A DNA stretch of 64,000 nucleotides from Kluyvera ascorbata ATCC 33433. Lineage in GTDB: Bacteria > Pseudomonadota > Gammaproteobacteria > Enterobacterales > Enterobacteriaceae. Positions 1-8,513 of the stretch are shown in pieces (the first letter of the stretch is position 1; each line of letters opens with the position of its first letter). Made by a program: the position numbers and the translations under genes. Location of the stretch: positions 51,380-115,379 of the forward strand of contig NZ_JMPL01000005.1 in assembly GCF_000735365.1 (NCBI RefSeq). The letters are read 5' to 3'. The notes beneath the pieces were generated by a model. It had not been told where the DNA came from, ran no database searches, and saw only the letters and a list, made by a program, of their open reading frames with translations.

Positions 1-498
1 TGCATCCAAACAACTCAATAGCTCTTGAGCAACTGAAGGATCCCAAACGCCTTTAACACGAAGAGTTGCTTCTTCCGCGAAGTGCGGCCAAACCGACTGG
101 TCATGAAGCTGAATCAGAAGCAACAAAACGCGATTCCCAATTCCCCCTGATGGCATTCGGTCCGAATCAAAACATGAAAATTTCGGCACCTGAGAAATCC
201 ATCCCTCTCTCGGCCGAGACTTTGTGGGTGACATAAACTCAGCTGCTCTTGATACAACCTGTGTTGAGTCCGGCTCGTTCCAAAAGAAGGTACCTTGATG
301 TACTGCCTTTCCACCCCGGAGAATTTTATTGGGAAATATCAACTCAACAGCTGGCAACACCGCCTCGTAGGGAAATCGAAAGTCTCTTGCCCCCCCTCCA
401 GAATCAGAGTCATTAGACTCCGCATCAGCTTTCCGTCGATCTCCCTCAACAATCTCCTTGTACAGAATTCGAGCAACCTGTCCCGCTCCATTAGCCAT
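1..498 (-). CDS. Unknown protein of the methylation module, possible restriction enzyme (partial)
   Basis: This frame starts with ATG at 498, overlaps the stop of the upstream methyltransferase by 8 bases, and stays open for 166 codons to the window edge, so its C-terminus is missing. I recognise no domain. It begins MANGAGQVARILYKEIV, has a Ser/Gly/Asp-rich stretch near residues 33-43, and then mixed alpha/beta-looking sequence. Being the last gene of a cassette with two adenine methyltransferases, it could be the matching restriction endonuclease, but no PD-(D/E)xK or HNH motif is visible in the part present. The overlap argues that it is a real, co-translated gene. Confidence 0.6.
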   Translation of the reverse strand, partial: MANGAGQVARILYKEIVEGDRRKADAESNDSDSGGGARDFRFPYEAVLPAVELIFPNKILRGGKAVHQGTFFWNEPDSTQVVSRAAEFMSPTKSRPREGWISQVPKFSCFDSDRMPSGGIGNRVLLLLIQLHDQSVWPHFAEEATLRVKGVWDPSVAQELLSCLDA

Positions 499-2710
499 GA
501 ATTTTGGATCCTTCTTCTATTTCTTCGCCCCCCAGAGCGAACTCAGAGGGTACATAAGCAATCGCCCCCAGCGCGCGTGCCTGCATCGCACGGTGCGACC
601 AAACTGTAGACAGACTTCCTGTGCGTTTTGCCATTGCAGCCAAAACATTATCTCGGGTAATTGTGGACTTGGCCTCACCTGGCAAGCCCACTTGGCCCCG
701 ATCCAAAAGCGGGAAGTCTTGGAGCACTAACTCCATGTCCTTCAAATCGAGCCCATAGGCCACGGCCACTTCCGCATCAATCTCCCCACGAAGCTGCGCC
801 ATGCGCTCGTAGGTTTCACGAGTAGCCCCCGCACTGTCAAGTGTGCGCAATTCGCGTGCAGCACTCACCAGCCTCTTCCATGGCAAACCATCTTTGGCGA
901 GTTTTGGCATGGGCACGCTTTGCAGCAGGAAGTAATTCACCGTCGTAGTGAGCACACGCCGAAGCATCCAGTCAAAGGCAAAACTGTTAGCGATGGACAC
1001 CCACACCAGCAGCCGTTCTTCTGATGGGTCTTCAGGGAAAAGGATCGTGGGCACCTTATTGCCACAGACCACCCCAGCAGGAATTAACGAGGCCATGAGC
1101 GAACGCTCATTGGTCTGACCCGCAATGTCGCAAAAGCCCACACGCAGCACGTCCGCACGGTGCTGGTTAGCACTGGGCATGTCGGAGAGACGAATCCAAA
1201 ACTGGGGGGCAAGGCGTGAGTCTCCGATGGCATAAGCCTCCCACAACGCACGGCGACCAGTGCCTGACACGTGGCCTTTTACACCAAAGCGATGCGCCTG
1301 CACCATTCGACCTTCCACCAGTGGCAAAGCGCCAGGCGTGGCACGCCCCAGGAACTTAGGACGCTCCTTGGTCATATCAACTTCACGGCAAAACTTCGGG
1401 GTCCAGCCATAACCAGGCTCTTCCCACGAAACACCTGCTTCTCCGATCTTTGAGAAGAGCTTCCACTCAGACACGTTACGAACCTCGGGCAGGCTCAAAT
1501 CGCCCCGAACACCCGCAAGTGCTGCACGCCCAATAGTGGCAGTTCCCGTAATCTCCAATCCCGTAGGGGTGCCCCGCTCATGCATGAGAGTGATGGGCTC
1601 ACGCTTGCTCTTTTCAGAGCCAGCCTTAGTGAGAGCCACGGCCAGGAACTTAAAGCGTGTGTCGATCGTAAAGAACCGTGCACGGTTATCGATGATCGAC
1701 ATGGACACGCTTTGGCTCGCATCAAAGATTTTCTGCCGCATGGCGCGGGTACCTTGCGAGCGAATGAGCCCACCCGGAATTAGTGCAACCACCACACCCT
1801 GCTTTTTGCAGAGTTCAAAAAAGAGGTCCGTGAAAGCAATGTATAGGTCTGGCTCTCCATTACCCAAATCGGGATAGCGAGCCAACAGGCGACGAGAGTA
1901 GTTCGCTACCTCATTGCGCTGCTGGGCAAACAGATCCTCATCAAGCCCATGAATTTGGGCCCCGTAGTGGCGCTTGGTGCCTGAGGACTTCAAGAATTCG
2001 TGCCGTGAGAGCTTGACCTTTTCCCATGGTGGATTGCCGATCACCGCATCAAACCCCTCAGGGACCATGGCAGTCCAAACCTTGCGATCAGCCATCAAGC
2101 TATCGCCACAGTACCAACGGGCACGCATAGCCTTAAGAGTCGATACATCATCAGTGAACGAAGCAAGCGCAAGCAGTGCCGCACGCAAAGAGTTGCCAGA
2201 AAGATCCGCTGCATACACACCGTGAGCCAACCAATGCGCCGTCTTGGCTCTATCCATACCACACACTGCGTGAGTCAGCGCTGCTAGCAAAATTCCTGCA
2301 CCGCAGGCAGGATCAATCACCTTGCTCTTGTGTGTGAGCTTGGGGGCTGCGAGCTGCGCCAGTCGTGTAGCCAGGCGAAAATCCGTATGGTAGGCGCCCG
2401 TGCTTTTTCGATCCTGCTCATGCAAGACCTCACGCGCCAAGACACTCAGTGCCAAAGCAGGGTGAATAGGTGAACGCTCGATGGCACTTGCTACAGGTAC
2501 CGCAAGCTCCAAAAGATCTGATGCTGCGCGCTTGCTCTTGACTCCAAAAGCCTCATGAAACGCCGTTAGGTCAAACCCGCCAAAACGCGCTGATGCTGCC
2601 TCCAAAACTTGAAGCCGAAGCTCAAAGCTGGTTTCCCCTCCCACAGCCTGAGTGAGTGCCGCTTCTGCTGGGGCCAGGTACTCTGATTCAACAGGCCGAG
2701 GAGAACTCAT
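491..2710 (-). CDS. N6-adenine DNA methyltransferase, Eco57I-like class
   Basis: This is a 739-residue class I SAM-dependent DNA methyltransferase. The SAM-binding motif I is DPACGAG at residues 133-139, and the catalytic motif IV is NPPW at 226-229, the form typical of N6-adenine enzymes. A KSTGAYHT segment at 102-109 resembles the motif X region. The long C-terminal half probably reads the DNA target. The gene overlaps the preceding D12-class methyltransferase by 4 bases and the following unknown gene by 8, so the three form one operon. Two adenine methyltransferases side by side suggest modification of the two strands of an asymmetric site. Codon use is unlike the neighbouring enterobacterial genes. 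Confidence 0.85.
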   Translation of the reverse strand: MSSPRPVESEYLAPAEAALTQAVGGETSFELRLQVLEAASARFGGFDLTAFHEAFGVKSKRAASDLLELAVPVASAIERSPIHPALALSVLAREVLHEQDRKSTGAYHTDFRLATRLAQLAAPKLTHKSKVIDPACGAGILLAALTHAVCGMDRAKTAHWLAHGVYAADLSGNSLRAALLALASFTDDVSTLKAMRARWYCGDSLMADRKVWTAMVPEGFDAVIGNPPWEKVKLSRHEFLKSSGTKRHYGAQIHGLDEDLFAQQRNEVANYSRRLLARYPDLGNGEPDLYIAFTDLFFELCKKQGVVVALIPGGLIRSQGTRAMRQKIFDASQSVSMSIIDNRARFFTIDTRFKFLAVALTKAGSEKSKREPITLMHERGTPTGLEITGTATIGRAALAGVRGDLSLPEVRNVSEWKLFSKIGEAGVSWEEPGYGWTPKFCREVDMTKERPKFLGRATPGALPLVEGRMVQAHRFGVKGHVSGTGRRALWEAYAIGDSRLAPQFWIRLSDMPSANQHRADVLRVGFCDIAGQTNERSLMASLIPAGVVCGNKVPTILFPEDPSEERLLVWVSIANSFAFDWMLRRVLTTTVNYFLLQSVPMPKLAKDGLPWKRLVSAARELRTLDSAGATRETYERMAQLRGEIDAEVAVAYGLDLKDMELVLQDFPLLDRGQVGLPGEAKSTITRDNVLAAMAKRTGSLSTVWSHRAMQARALGAIAYVPSEFALGGEEIEEGSKIHG

Positions 2711-3801
2711 GCATAGCTCCTCACGAGAACGGGTTTGATAGCTTTAACTGTTTTTGACTGGGCTTGGGGAAGCTGTGCCATGGACCGTTTCACGACCACC
2801 AAAAACTCATTCACATCGGACGCCGAGCTACTGGCTGCCTTGTTTGGCCGGTATCGACCAATGGCGCCCAAAGGGTACATTGTGGACGAGCCGATCTTAG
2901 AAAGCTCAGCCTTCATGTCCTGCATGCAGATGTGCCCTTCACTACTGTACGAGAGCAGTACCCTTTGAGCCTTCAAGCCATGAACCAGACGCGAGAGTGT
3001 TTTGAGAGCACGGCTCTTGTAGCAAAAGTCAGAAGCCAAGGCCTTCCATGGACGAAGTCCCGCAACCCCCTCCACCACAGGCTCATCGCCAAGAGCCACC
3101 GTTTCAAGGATGTGGTAATAGCTCGCGTATTGACGCTTGGTGTACGGGGGGTCCAAATACACGAGGTCGTGTGCAACATTCGGAACGTCGAACACATCAC
3201 CCACGCTAGCCTCAACACACACTCCAGTTTCTTTGAGATCACGGCAACGCATGGCAATCTTGTTTTGAGATTGGCTTGTCCATTTGGAGAGGAAGCAGCC
3301 AAAAGTGCCCGCAATGTTGGCAACGCGGTTCAGTGCACTAAAGAGATCGGCAATCAATAGCCTCTCCTCAATTTCGTCAATATATCCGGCACCTTTCCAC
3401 TCAACAATCAAGCAGCGCATAGCGTCTATCTTAGCTGCATTTTCTTCGGTGAAGTACCTACGCTCAATTCCACACGTATCGATCGAAGCGGGGCTATAAG
3501 TGCGCCACATAAAATCATGCAATGGCTTAACTGCGTTTAGCTTGCTAACAGCACCAGAGTACCCACCAAGTTTTTTGAAGGTCACCTGATCATGGCTGAT
3601 AAGACGTGCCCCAGCAGAGATAACAGCTGAGTGCAAGCTATCATTAATCCGCACATTCCAACCATGCTCCGCAGCAGCCTCAGCTACAGCTCCAGTTCCA
3701 CAAAAAGCATCCACAAAAAACGCGCCCTTTCTAGGCGGCCCAATGTGGGATGCTATCTTGTCGACGAGTCTAGATTTGGAGCCAATATAGCGAAAAGTCA
3801 T
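2707..3801 (-). CDS. DNA adenine methylase, D12 class
   Basis: A 364-residue protein of the D12 class of N6-adenine methyltransferases. The N-terminus (FRYIGSKSRL) is the usual start of this family. Motif I is DAFCGTGAV at residues 31-39, and the catalytic motif is DPPY at 217-220, followed by a TKRQYASYYH segment. It begins inside the stop of the small ribbon-helix-helix gene (4-base overlap) and ends inside the start of the larger methyltransferase. It should methylate adenine in a short target that cannot be predicted from sequence. Confidence 0.87.
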   Translation of the reverse strand: MTFRYIGSKSRLVDKIASHIGPPRKGAFFVDAFCGTGAVAEAAAEHGWNVRINDSLHSAVISAGARLISHDQVTFKKLGGYSGAVSKLNAVKPLHDFMWRTYSPASIDTCGIERRYFTEENAAKIDAMRCLIVEWKGAGYIDEIEERLLIADLFSALNRVANIAGTFGCFLSKWTSQSQNKIAMRCRDLKETGVCVEASVGDVFDVPNVAHDLVYLDPPYTKRQYASYYHILETVALGDEPVVEGVAGLRPWKALASDFCYKSRALKTLSRLVHGLKAQRVLLSYSSEGHICMQDMKAELSKIGSSTMYPLGAIGRYRPNKAASSSASDVNEFLVVVKRSMAQLPQAQSKTVKAIKPVLVRSYA

Positions 3802-4037
3802 ATAGAAACCCCTACGTTTTTTTTACGGCCAGTTACTGCTCGACCCTGACCAAGTTCTTGGCTGGCTTCTGGGCTTTGCAACACAATGCCTTTGTGGTCG
3901 CAATAGTCACAAAGGAGTACCTCAAGCATATTCACCATGCTCCGCTGCTCATGCTCCGCTGCCTTCTTTAAGGCCTGTTTGAACTTTCTGGAAACTCTTA
4001 GATTTAAGGTCTCACTTTTGAGGTCAGTGAATCGCAT
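3798..4037 (-). CDS. Small ribbon-helix-helix-like regulator of the methylation operon
   Basis: A 79-residue protein. I chose the ATG at 4037 rather than upstream starts because the protein then opens with MRFTDLKSETLNLRVSRKF, which looks like the strand and first helix of a ribbon-helix-helix (Arc/CopG) DNA-binding domain followed by helix RSMVNMLEVLLCDY. A GGGG stretch sits about 8 bases before this ATG. It is the first gene of the operon and overlaps the D12 methyltransferase by 4 bases. That place is usually held by a controller that limits expression of the modification genes. Family membership is inferred from pattern only. Confidence 0.6.
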   Translation of the reverse strand: MRFTDLKSETLNLRVSRKFKQALKKAAEHEQRSMVNMLEVLLCDYCDHKGIVLQSPEASQELGQGRAVTGRKKNVGVSI

Positions 4038-4492
4038 GAAAACGCCCCGCATATGTCTGTGCAATTGCGTTATTGTATATGCACACATACTGAATAGATA
4101 CACTATGACAGCGATTCTTAACCTTACGTACAATGCAGCACTTTTCACTCGCGGACCAGACGGCATCCTTCATGGTTTCTCCTACTCCGAAGGCGAGCTA
4201 TAGGGAATCCTGACTGCTTAGCAATACATTTATCCAATTTTCGACGTATCTCGAGTCTTAATGTGCCAGCCATAACAAAGCCAACGTCCTAGTTGATATC
4301 ATCAACATAGCGCACGTTGGCTTAGGGTGAAACTCTATTTTCAAGGAGGAAACTTTATTTTCATCCCACACCTCGCGCGTTACCGTTTTACTAAAACTCG
4401 CCAGTCATAAAAAAACCGGCCCCAGCGGCCGGCATCAAAAAAGCATTCTGTTCTTTTTGTTATCATGCTCCTGGTGAAGACAAGTTTTCGTT
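4038..4492. other. Gap between methylation module and conjugation operon
   Basis: About 455 bases without a convincing gene. It holds the terminator of the conjugation operon (4409-4432) and should hold the leftward promoter of the methylation operon. An imperfect palindrome with a TGTATATGCACACATA core near 4073-4088 lies about 40 bases before the regulator start and could be its operator. No clear -35/-10 pair was found. The composition shift from conjugation genes to methylation genes happens here. Confidence 0.5.
4409..4432 (-). terminator. Rho-independent terminator of the conjugation operon
   Basis: On the minus strand a GC-rich hairpin (CCGGCC stem at 4416-4421 and 4427-4432, 5-base loop) is followed by seven T residues. 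It lies 60 bases past the stop of the last small gene of the TraC block, so transcription of the conjugation operon should end here. Confidence 0.8.
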
Positions 4493-4870
4493 TTAAACGT
4501 CCAGCCCGTTAATCCACAGCATCAGATACGCCAGGTCGGCCGAATCCGGCACCGTGATATACCAGCGCGGATGCGCATACTCCTCTTCCTGCGGCCAGCT
4601 CGTCTGTCCCGTCACGGTGATAAGGATGTTCACCGCCTGCTTCAGCTTTCCCTCAAGATAGATGGCCACGCTGCTGCTGAGTCCCACCCGGTGCGGGTGA
4701 CAGGTCATTCTGACCGGACCGGTCAGGCGCTGCCTGAGCATTGCCCGCAGCCTCACCAGGTGCTGATGGGTCGCCGGGAGCACACCGGGCTCCCCCTGAG
4801 GCGACAGGGTGAACAGGGCTGAGCCACTGTGCTCATGAATAGTGGGTTCAGGGTACTTCAGTGTCATCAT
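4493..4870 (-). CDS. Conserved ICE protein of unknown function after TraC
   Basis: A 125-residue soluble protein whose start overlaps the traC stop (ATGATGA arrangement), so it is translated with traC. It has no signal peptide or membrane segment. Visible features are a basic middle part and a C-terminal stretch (WPQEEEYAHPRWYITVPD) that looks like part of a small alpha/beta fold. I do not recognise its family. It is the last gene before the operon terminator; the DsbC/PFL_4709-4711/TraG genes normally found further down are not here. Confidence 0.65.
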   Translation of the reverse strand: MMTLKYPEPTIHEHSGSALFTLSPQGEPGVLPATHQHLVRLRAMLRQRLTGPVRMTCHPHRVGLSSSVAIYLEGKLKQAVNILITVTGQTSWPQEEEYAHPRWYITVPDSADLAYLMLWINGLDV

Positions 4871-7725
4871 ACCGTGGCAGGCTCCTGTTGTTTTTCCGTC
4901 AGACCGCGCAGACGGTCCAGATTCTGCGCGACGCGTTTTGCCGCCTCCAGTTCGCTGCAGTGAAATTCATTCATCAGCGCCCGGCGTTCGGCTTTCTCTT
5001 CTTTTTCCGTCATGCCCAGTGCCAGGAAGAGACTGGGCGGCACGGCACGAAACAGCGCTTCGATCCGTTTCGCCAGCACCACGCCTTCCGTATAACACCC
5101 CGACAGTTTACTGGCGGAAAGCAGCACCGATTCCTGCTCCGGCGTGAGCGCGCGAAAACGGCTGATATCTTTGACCTCTTCCGGAGGCATGGTCAGACAA
5201 ATCCACCATTCCGCCATGTTAAGCATCTTTTCGGCAATGTCTGGGTAATCCTTAAGATTCTGGGTGGCCAGCCACAACCAGGCCCCGAGCTTACGCCACA
5301 TCTTGACCACCTTGGTCATGTACGGCGACAGCAGCGGATTAACCGTCACGATATGCGCCTCATCCACCGTGAAGACAATATCCCGGCCCAGGAACTGGTC
5401 ACGCTCCGCGATGTTGTTAATCATGTTGGTCATCGAGACCATGGTCAGGGCCATCTGCGCCTCGTAGCCCTCACGCGCCAGATGCCCCAGGTCGACCAGC
5501 GTCACGTCCGCTTCCGGCCACAGCTCCCCTTCACGGTTGAACAGCTCCGCTTCAAAGCTCCCGGCCTGAGTGAACATGCCCAGGGATTCCGCCATTTCCG
5601 CCGCTTTCGCCTTGCGCTGGGCATTGCGGACATTGATGACGCCCTCATCGTTGTCAGAGGCAATGTCGTACAGCGCCTTCTGCAGGTCAGACGGCAGCAT
5701 CTGCCGCCCTTCCTTATACGTGGCATGTGCCGCCATCAGCAGCGCCTCACGTATCATCGCCCTGTCGGCACGCTTAAGGTCAGCCTCTTCTTTCGGGTCA
5801 CCGCCGGTGATCATCATGCGCGCGGAGATTTCCATTTCACCGAGAACGTCACGCTTGTCATCCTCGCCATCGTCGTCCGTGTCGATATCCGGCAGGTCGC
5901 TCTCATCAACGGCCTGGGCGGCCAGGCCTTCTTCCACCAGTTTGTGAGCATCAGCAAACGGCGGCAGACTGACGCCGCTCCCGGGTTTGACGCTGATTTT
6001 ATTCACCGTCAGCCCGAGGCTGTCAAAGAAGTCGGCCAGCAGGCCGAACGAATTCCCGGCCTCCGCAATAAACAGCCGCGGACGATGGACGGCCATCAGC
6101 TGGGAGAGCGCGGCACACAGCGTGGCCGACTTGCCCGCCCCGGTCGGGCCGAACAACAGCAGATGCGCGTTCTGGGTGCGGTCGAGCTTGTTGAGCGGAT
6201 CGAATGTCAGGGTATCCCCGCCGCGGTTGAAAAAGCTGAAGCCGGGGTGCCCCGTGCCGGTTTCCCGCCCGGTTACCGGCAAAAGTCCTGCCAGGTGCTG
6301 AACCCATGTCAGACGGGTATACCAGTGTTTTCTGTCGCTGTCCGGGTTAAAGCACATCGGCAGCGCCCGCAGCCAGCTGTTCAGCGGACCTTCTTCAAAC
6401 TCCGGCCGTACCGGCTGCAGACCGGCCCCGAGCAATACGGTGGACAGCTCCAGCCGCTTGCGCTTCAGGCTGGTCATGTCGTCGCCGCGCAGCAGGAAGG
6501 TGATCCCCGCCCGGTACAGCTTGTGCCGGTTGCCCAGATACTCTTTGACCGTCTTCACATCCTGGCGGACGCGGCCCGACTCGGTATTCTCACCGACCGC
6601 ATTTTTCGACAGCCGGTTAAACTGCTCTTCAAGCCGGTCCTGGGGCTGTACCACCACGGTCATGCACACCATGGTCCCTTCCGGAAACATATCCATCAGG
6701 GCATTAATTTTCTTTTCACCCCGGCTTTTCTCGCCGGTCAGGGTGCCCGGCTCCGGCGGTGTACGCAGTTTTTCCACCGCCACCGCGCAGTGCGGCTTGT
6801 TGTCAATCCACCACACGCCGTTTTCCGGGTCTGAAACCGGCGGCGTGAACCACAGGGTTTCGGCAAAATCATTGCTGACCGGCACGGTGCCTTCAGGTGT
6901 CTCGCGCGGGTCTGCGTAAGCAGCCTGCCGATAGAGCGTGGTTTTCTCCACCCAGTCCGGTGACGGATTGAACAGCCGCAGCAGCCAGCCATGCACCTGC
7001 AGGCCGTTCTGCCGGGTGCAGCGGATCCCCGCCCCGCCCAGGGCATTAACGACCCGGTCGCACACCTGATTGAGCATCGCCACCGGCGGCATCGGATCCC
7101 GGCTTTTACCAAGCCAGCGATAAACAACCATCCGGGTGCGGCGCTGCTGCCCGCGCCACGGCTGGCCGGTAATCAGCGAGTCAGTAAAAAGTCCCTCAGG
7201 CCGGGAGATACTGCGGATATGGCGCTCCATTTCACCCAGCCAGGCGTCGGTAAACGCCGTGCGCTGTGCATGTGGTTTGACATACCCGCGCAGCCTGTCC
7301 AGGTACGCGTCAGTGTCGTCCTCGTCCTGGCAGAAGAACTGCACGACCCAGGGATTCACGTCATGTTCATCAAAGCTGTCCTGAAGTGCATCCTCAACCG
7401 AGTCCCGGATCTGTTCCAGGCGCTCTTCGGTTCGCCCTTCGGTCGCCACCGGTGTCACATCATAAACGGCCCCCACCGACACGCCGTCATCGAGCAGGAG
7501 ACACTGCTCTTCATCGAGAAATTCTGCCCAGGGCAAAAAGTCAATGATGGACGGATTGGCGTGATAAACCTTCTCCTCATCCTGGCGCGTCATTTTCCCG
7601 GGGCGCTTCAGAGGTTGCCGGCCCTTCACGGCCGCGGTCAGGGTTTCATCTGCCTGAACGGACTGGCCGTCATCAACCGGCGTCTGCCGGTCGGTGGATT
7701 TATTACGCGTAAACAGTGAAAGCAT
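4867..7725 (-). CDS. traC: Conjugative transfer ATPase TraC, PFL_4706 family (TIGR03744)
   Basis: A 952-residue VirB4/TraC-type ATPase that powers assembly of the mating pilus and secretion channel at the inner membrane. The Walker A motif GPTGAGKS is at residues 526-533 and the Walker B VFTVDEAH at 784-791. The long N-terminal half is the usual TraC_N-like region, and the acidic stretch near 607-625 is a low-complexity insert. The length is normal for the PFL_4706 family. The start is 1 base inside the stop of the upstream lipoprotein gene, showing tight coupling. The operon order (PFL_4705, small protein, lipoprotein, TraC) is that of SPI-7/PFGI-1 elements. Confidence 0.93.
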   Translation of the reverse strand: MLSLFTRNKSTDRQTPVDDGQSVQADETLTAAVKGRQPLKRPGKMTRQDEEKVYHANPSIIDFLPWAEFLDEEQCLLLDDGVSVGAVYDVTPVATEGRTEERLEQIRDSVEDALQDSFDEHDVNPWVVQFFCQDEDDTDAYLDRLRGYVKPHAQRTAFTDAWLGEMERHIRSISRPEGLFTDSLITGQPWRGQQRRTRMVVYRWLGKSRDPMPPVAMLNQVCDRVVNALGGAGIRCTRQNGLQVHGWLLRLFNPSPDWVEKTTLYRQAAYADPRETPEGTVPVSNDFAETLWFTPPVSDPENGVWWIDNKPHCAVAVEKLRTPPEPGTLTGEKSRGEKKINALMDMFPEGTMVCMTVVVQPQDRLEEQFNRLSKNAVGENTESGRVRQDVKTVKEYLGNRHKLYRAGITFLLRGDDMTSLKRKRLELSTVLLGAGLQPVRPEFEEGPLNSWLRALPMCFNPDSDRKHWYTRLTWVQHLAGLLPVTGRETGTGHPGFSFFNRGGDTLTFDPLNKLDRTQNAHLLLFGPTGAGKSATLCAALSQLMAVHRPRLFIAEAGNSFGLLADFFDSLGLTVNKISVKPGSGVSLPPFADAHKLVEEGLAAQAVDESDLPDIDTDDDGEDDKRDVLGEMEISARMMITGGDPKEEADLKRADRAMIREALLMAAHATYKEGRQMLPSDLQKALYDIASDNDEGVINVRNAQRKAKAAEMAESLGMFTQAGSFEAELFNREGELWPEADVTLVDLGHLAREGYEAQMALTMVSMTNMINNIAERDQFLGRDIVFTVDEAHIVTVNPLLSPYMTKVVKMWRKLGAWLWLATQNLKDYPDIAEKMLNMAEWWICLTMPPEEVKDISRFRALTPEQESVLLSASKLSGCYTEGVVLAKRIEALFRAVPPSLFLALGMTEKEEKAERRALMNEFHCSELEAAKRVAQNLDRLRGLTEKQQEPATV

Positions 7726-8135
7726 TACAGGGCCTCCGTGCGCTCGCCAGGCATGGCATACTGCGTCTGGCTGTAGAACGGGAACACAGTGCTGTAACCC
7801 GGCACCGGCGTGTTACCGTCTGCCAGATGGGGATACAGGTACATCACCATGTCGGGGTTGGGCAGCCGGGGAAACTGCTGGGTGATTTCGCTTTCCTGAG
7901 TACGGCTGTAGCTGCGGTCGGCCTGCGCGTCCGCCTGCGTTTCGCTGCCAGTCAGCGGGCGTCGCAGCGTGTCGCGGACCGCCGCAGACTGGCGGGAAGT
8001 ACTGCCGCCACCGTCCGCCCCGTTCCACAGTTCCAGCATGGTGTTATCGCCCGCCGGCAGCATTTCCTCTTTGGAGGTTGAGCAGCCGCTGAGCATCACA
8101 CAGCTCAGGGCCAGAATGAAAACCGTTCTGTACAT
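7725..8135 (-). CDS. Conjugative transfer region lipoprotein, TIGR03751 family
   Basis: A 136-residue lipoprotein. The ATG at 8135 is preferred because it is followed by a signal peptide with lipobox LSGC (MYRTVFILALSCVMLSGC) and preceded by a GGAGAT ribosome-binding site. The start also overlaps the upstream stop (TAATG). The mature protein is Ser/Thr/Gln-rich, with a conserved-looking segment FPRLPNPDMVMYLYPHL. It matches in place and character the lipoprotein that sits just before TraC in this class of ICE, where it probably forms part of the outer-membrane core of the transfer channel. Confidence 0.85.
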   Translation of the reverse strand: MYRTVFILALSCVMLSGCSTSKEEMLPAGDNTMLELWNGADGGGSTSRQSAAVRDTLRRPLTGSETQADAQADRSYSRTQESEITQQFPRLPNPDMVMYLYPHLADGNTPVPGYSTVFPFYSQTQYAMPGERTEAL

Positions 8136-8503
8136 TACCGGTATCTCCTTTGTGAGGCGGCCGGATCGTAACCGCCGCAGATAAAAACGAACGCACTGAC
8201 ATTCAGCAGGTGCCCCAGCTCCCGTAATGTCATACGCGGGCAGTAAAGCCGGCGCGGGATTTTCGGGCTGCGCCACGAAACGGCACACTCCCGGGCACTG
8301 AGCGGCAGGGAGAACCTGCCGATATCCAGTAAAAGCTGGCCATCGCGCCAGCGCAGTAAAGGTGCGCCGGCAGGCAACAGCGCTACGGGTCGCAGCAACA
8401 GAACCGCAGAAGACGCAGGGATCACGTCAATATGCCAGCCTGCCCCGTCGCTGAACGTCCAGCACACGGATGAAAGAGGGAAAAACGTTATCTGTCCCGC
8501 CAT
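8135..8503 (-). CDS. Small ICE protein of unknown function between PFL_4705 and the lipoprotein
   Basis: A 122-residue frame from ATG at 8503, ending in a TAATG overlap with the lipoprotein start. The position between two tightly packed conjugation genes and the stop-start overlap support a real gene. It contains hydrophobic stretches (AVLLLRPVALLPAG) and several cysteines, with a basic C-terminus. An upstream start would overlap the PFL_4705 gene. I do not recognise the family; it may be a lineage-specific accessory to the secretion apparatus. Confidence 0.6.
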   Translation of the reverse strand: MAGQITFFPLSSVCWTFSDGAGWHIDVIPASSAVLLLRPVALLPAGAPLLRWRDGQLLLDIGRFSLPLSARECAVSWRSPKIPRRLYCPRMTLRELGHLLNVSAFVFICGGYDPAASQRRYR

Positions 8504-8513
8504 GGCCGTGTAC

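Noticed and set aside
4861-6834. Long plus-strand frame of 657 codons
   Set aside because: It lies fully antisense to traC, is His/Arg/Gln-rich as expected from a shadow frame, and resembles no protein.
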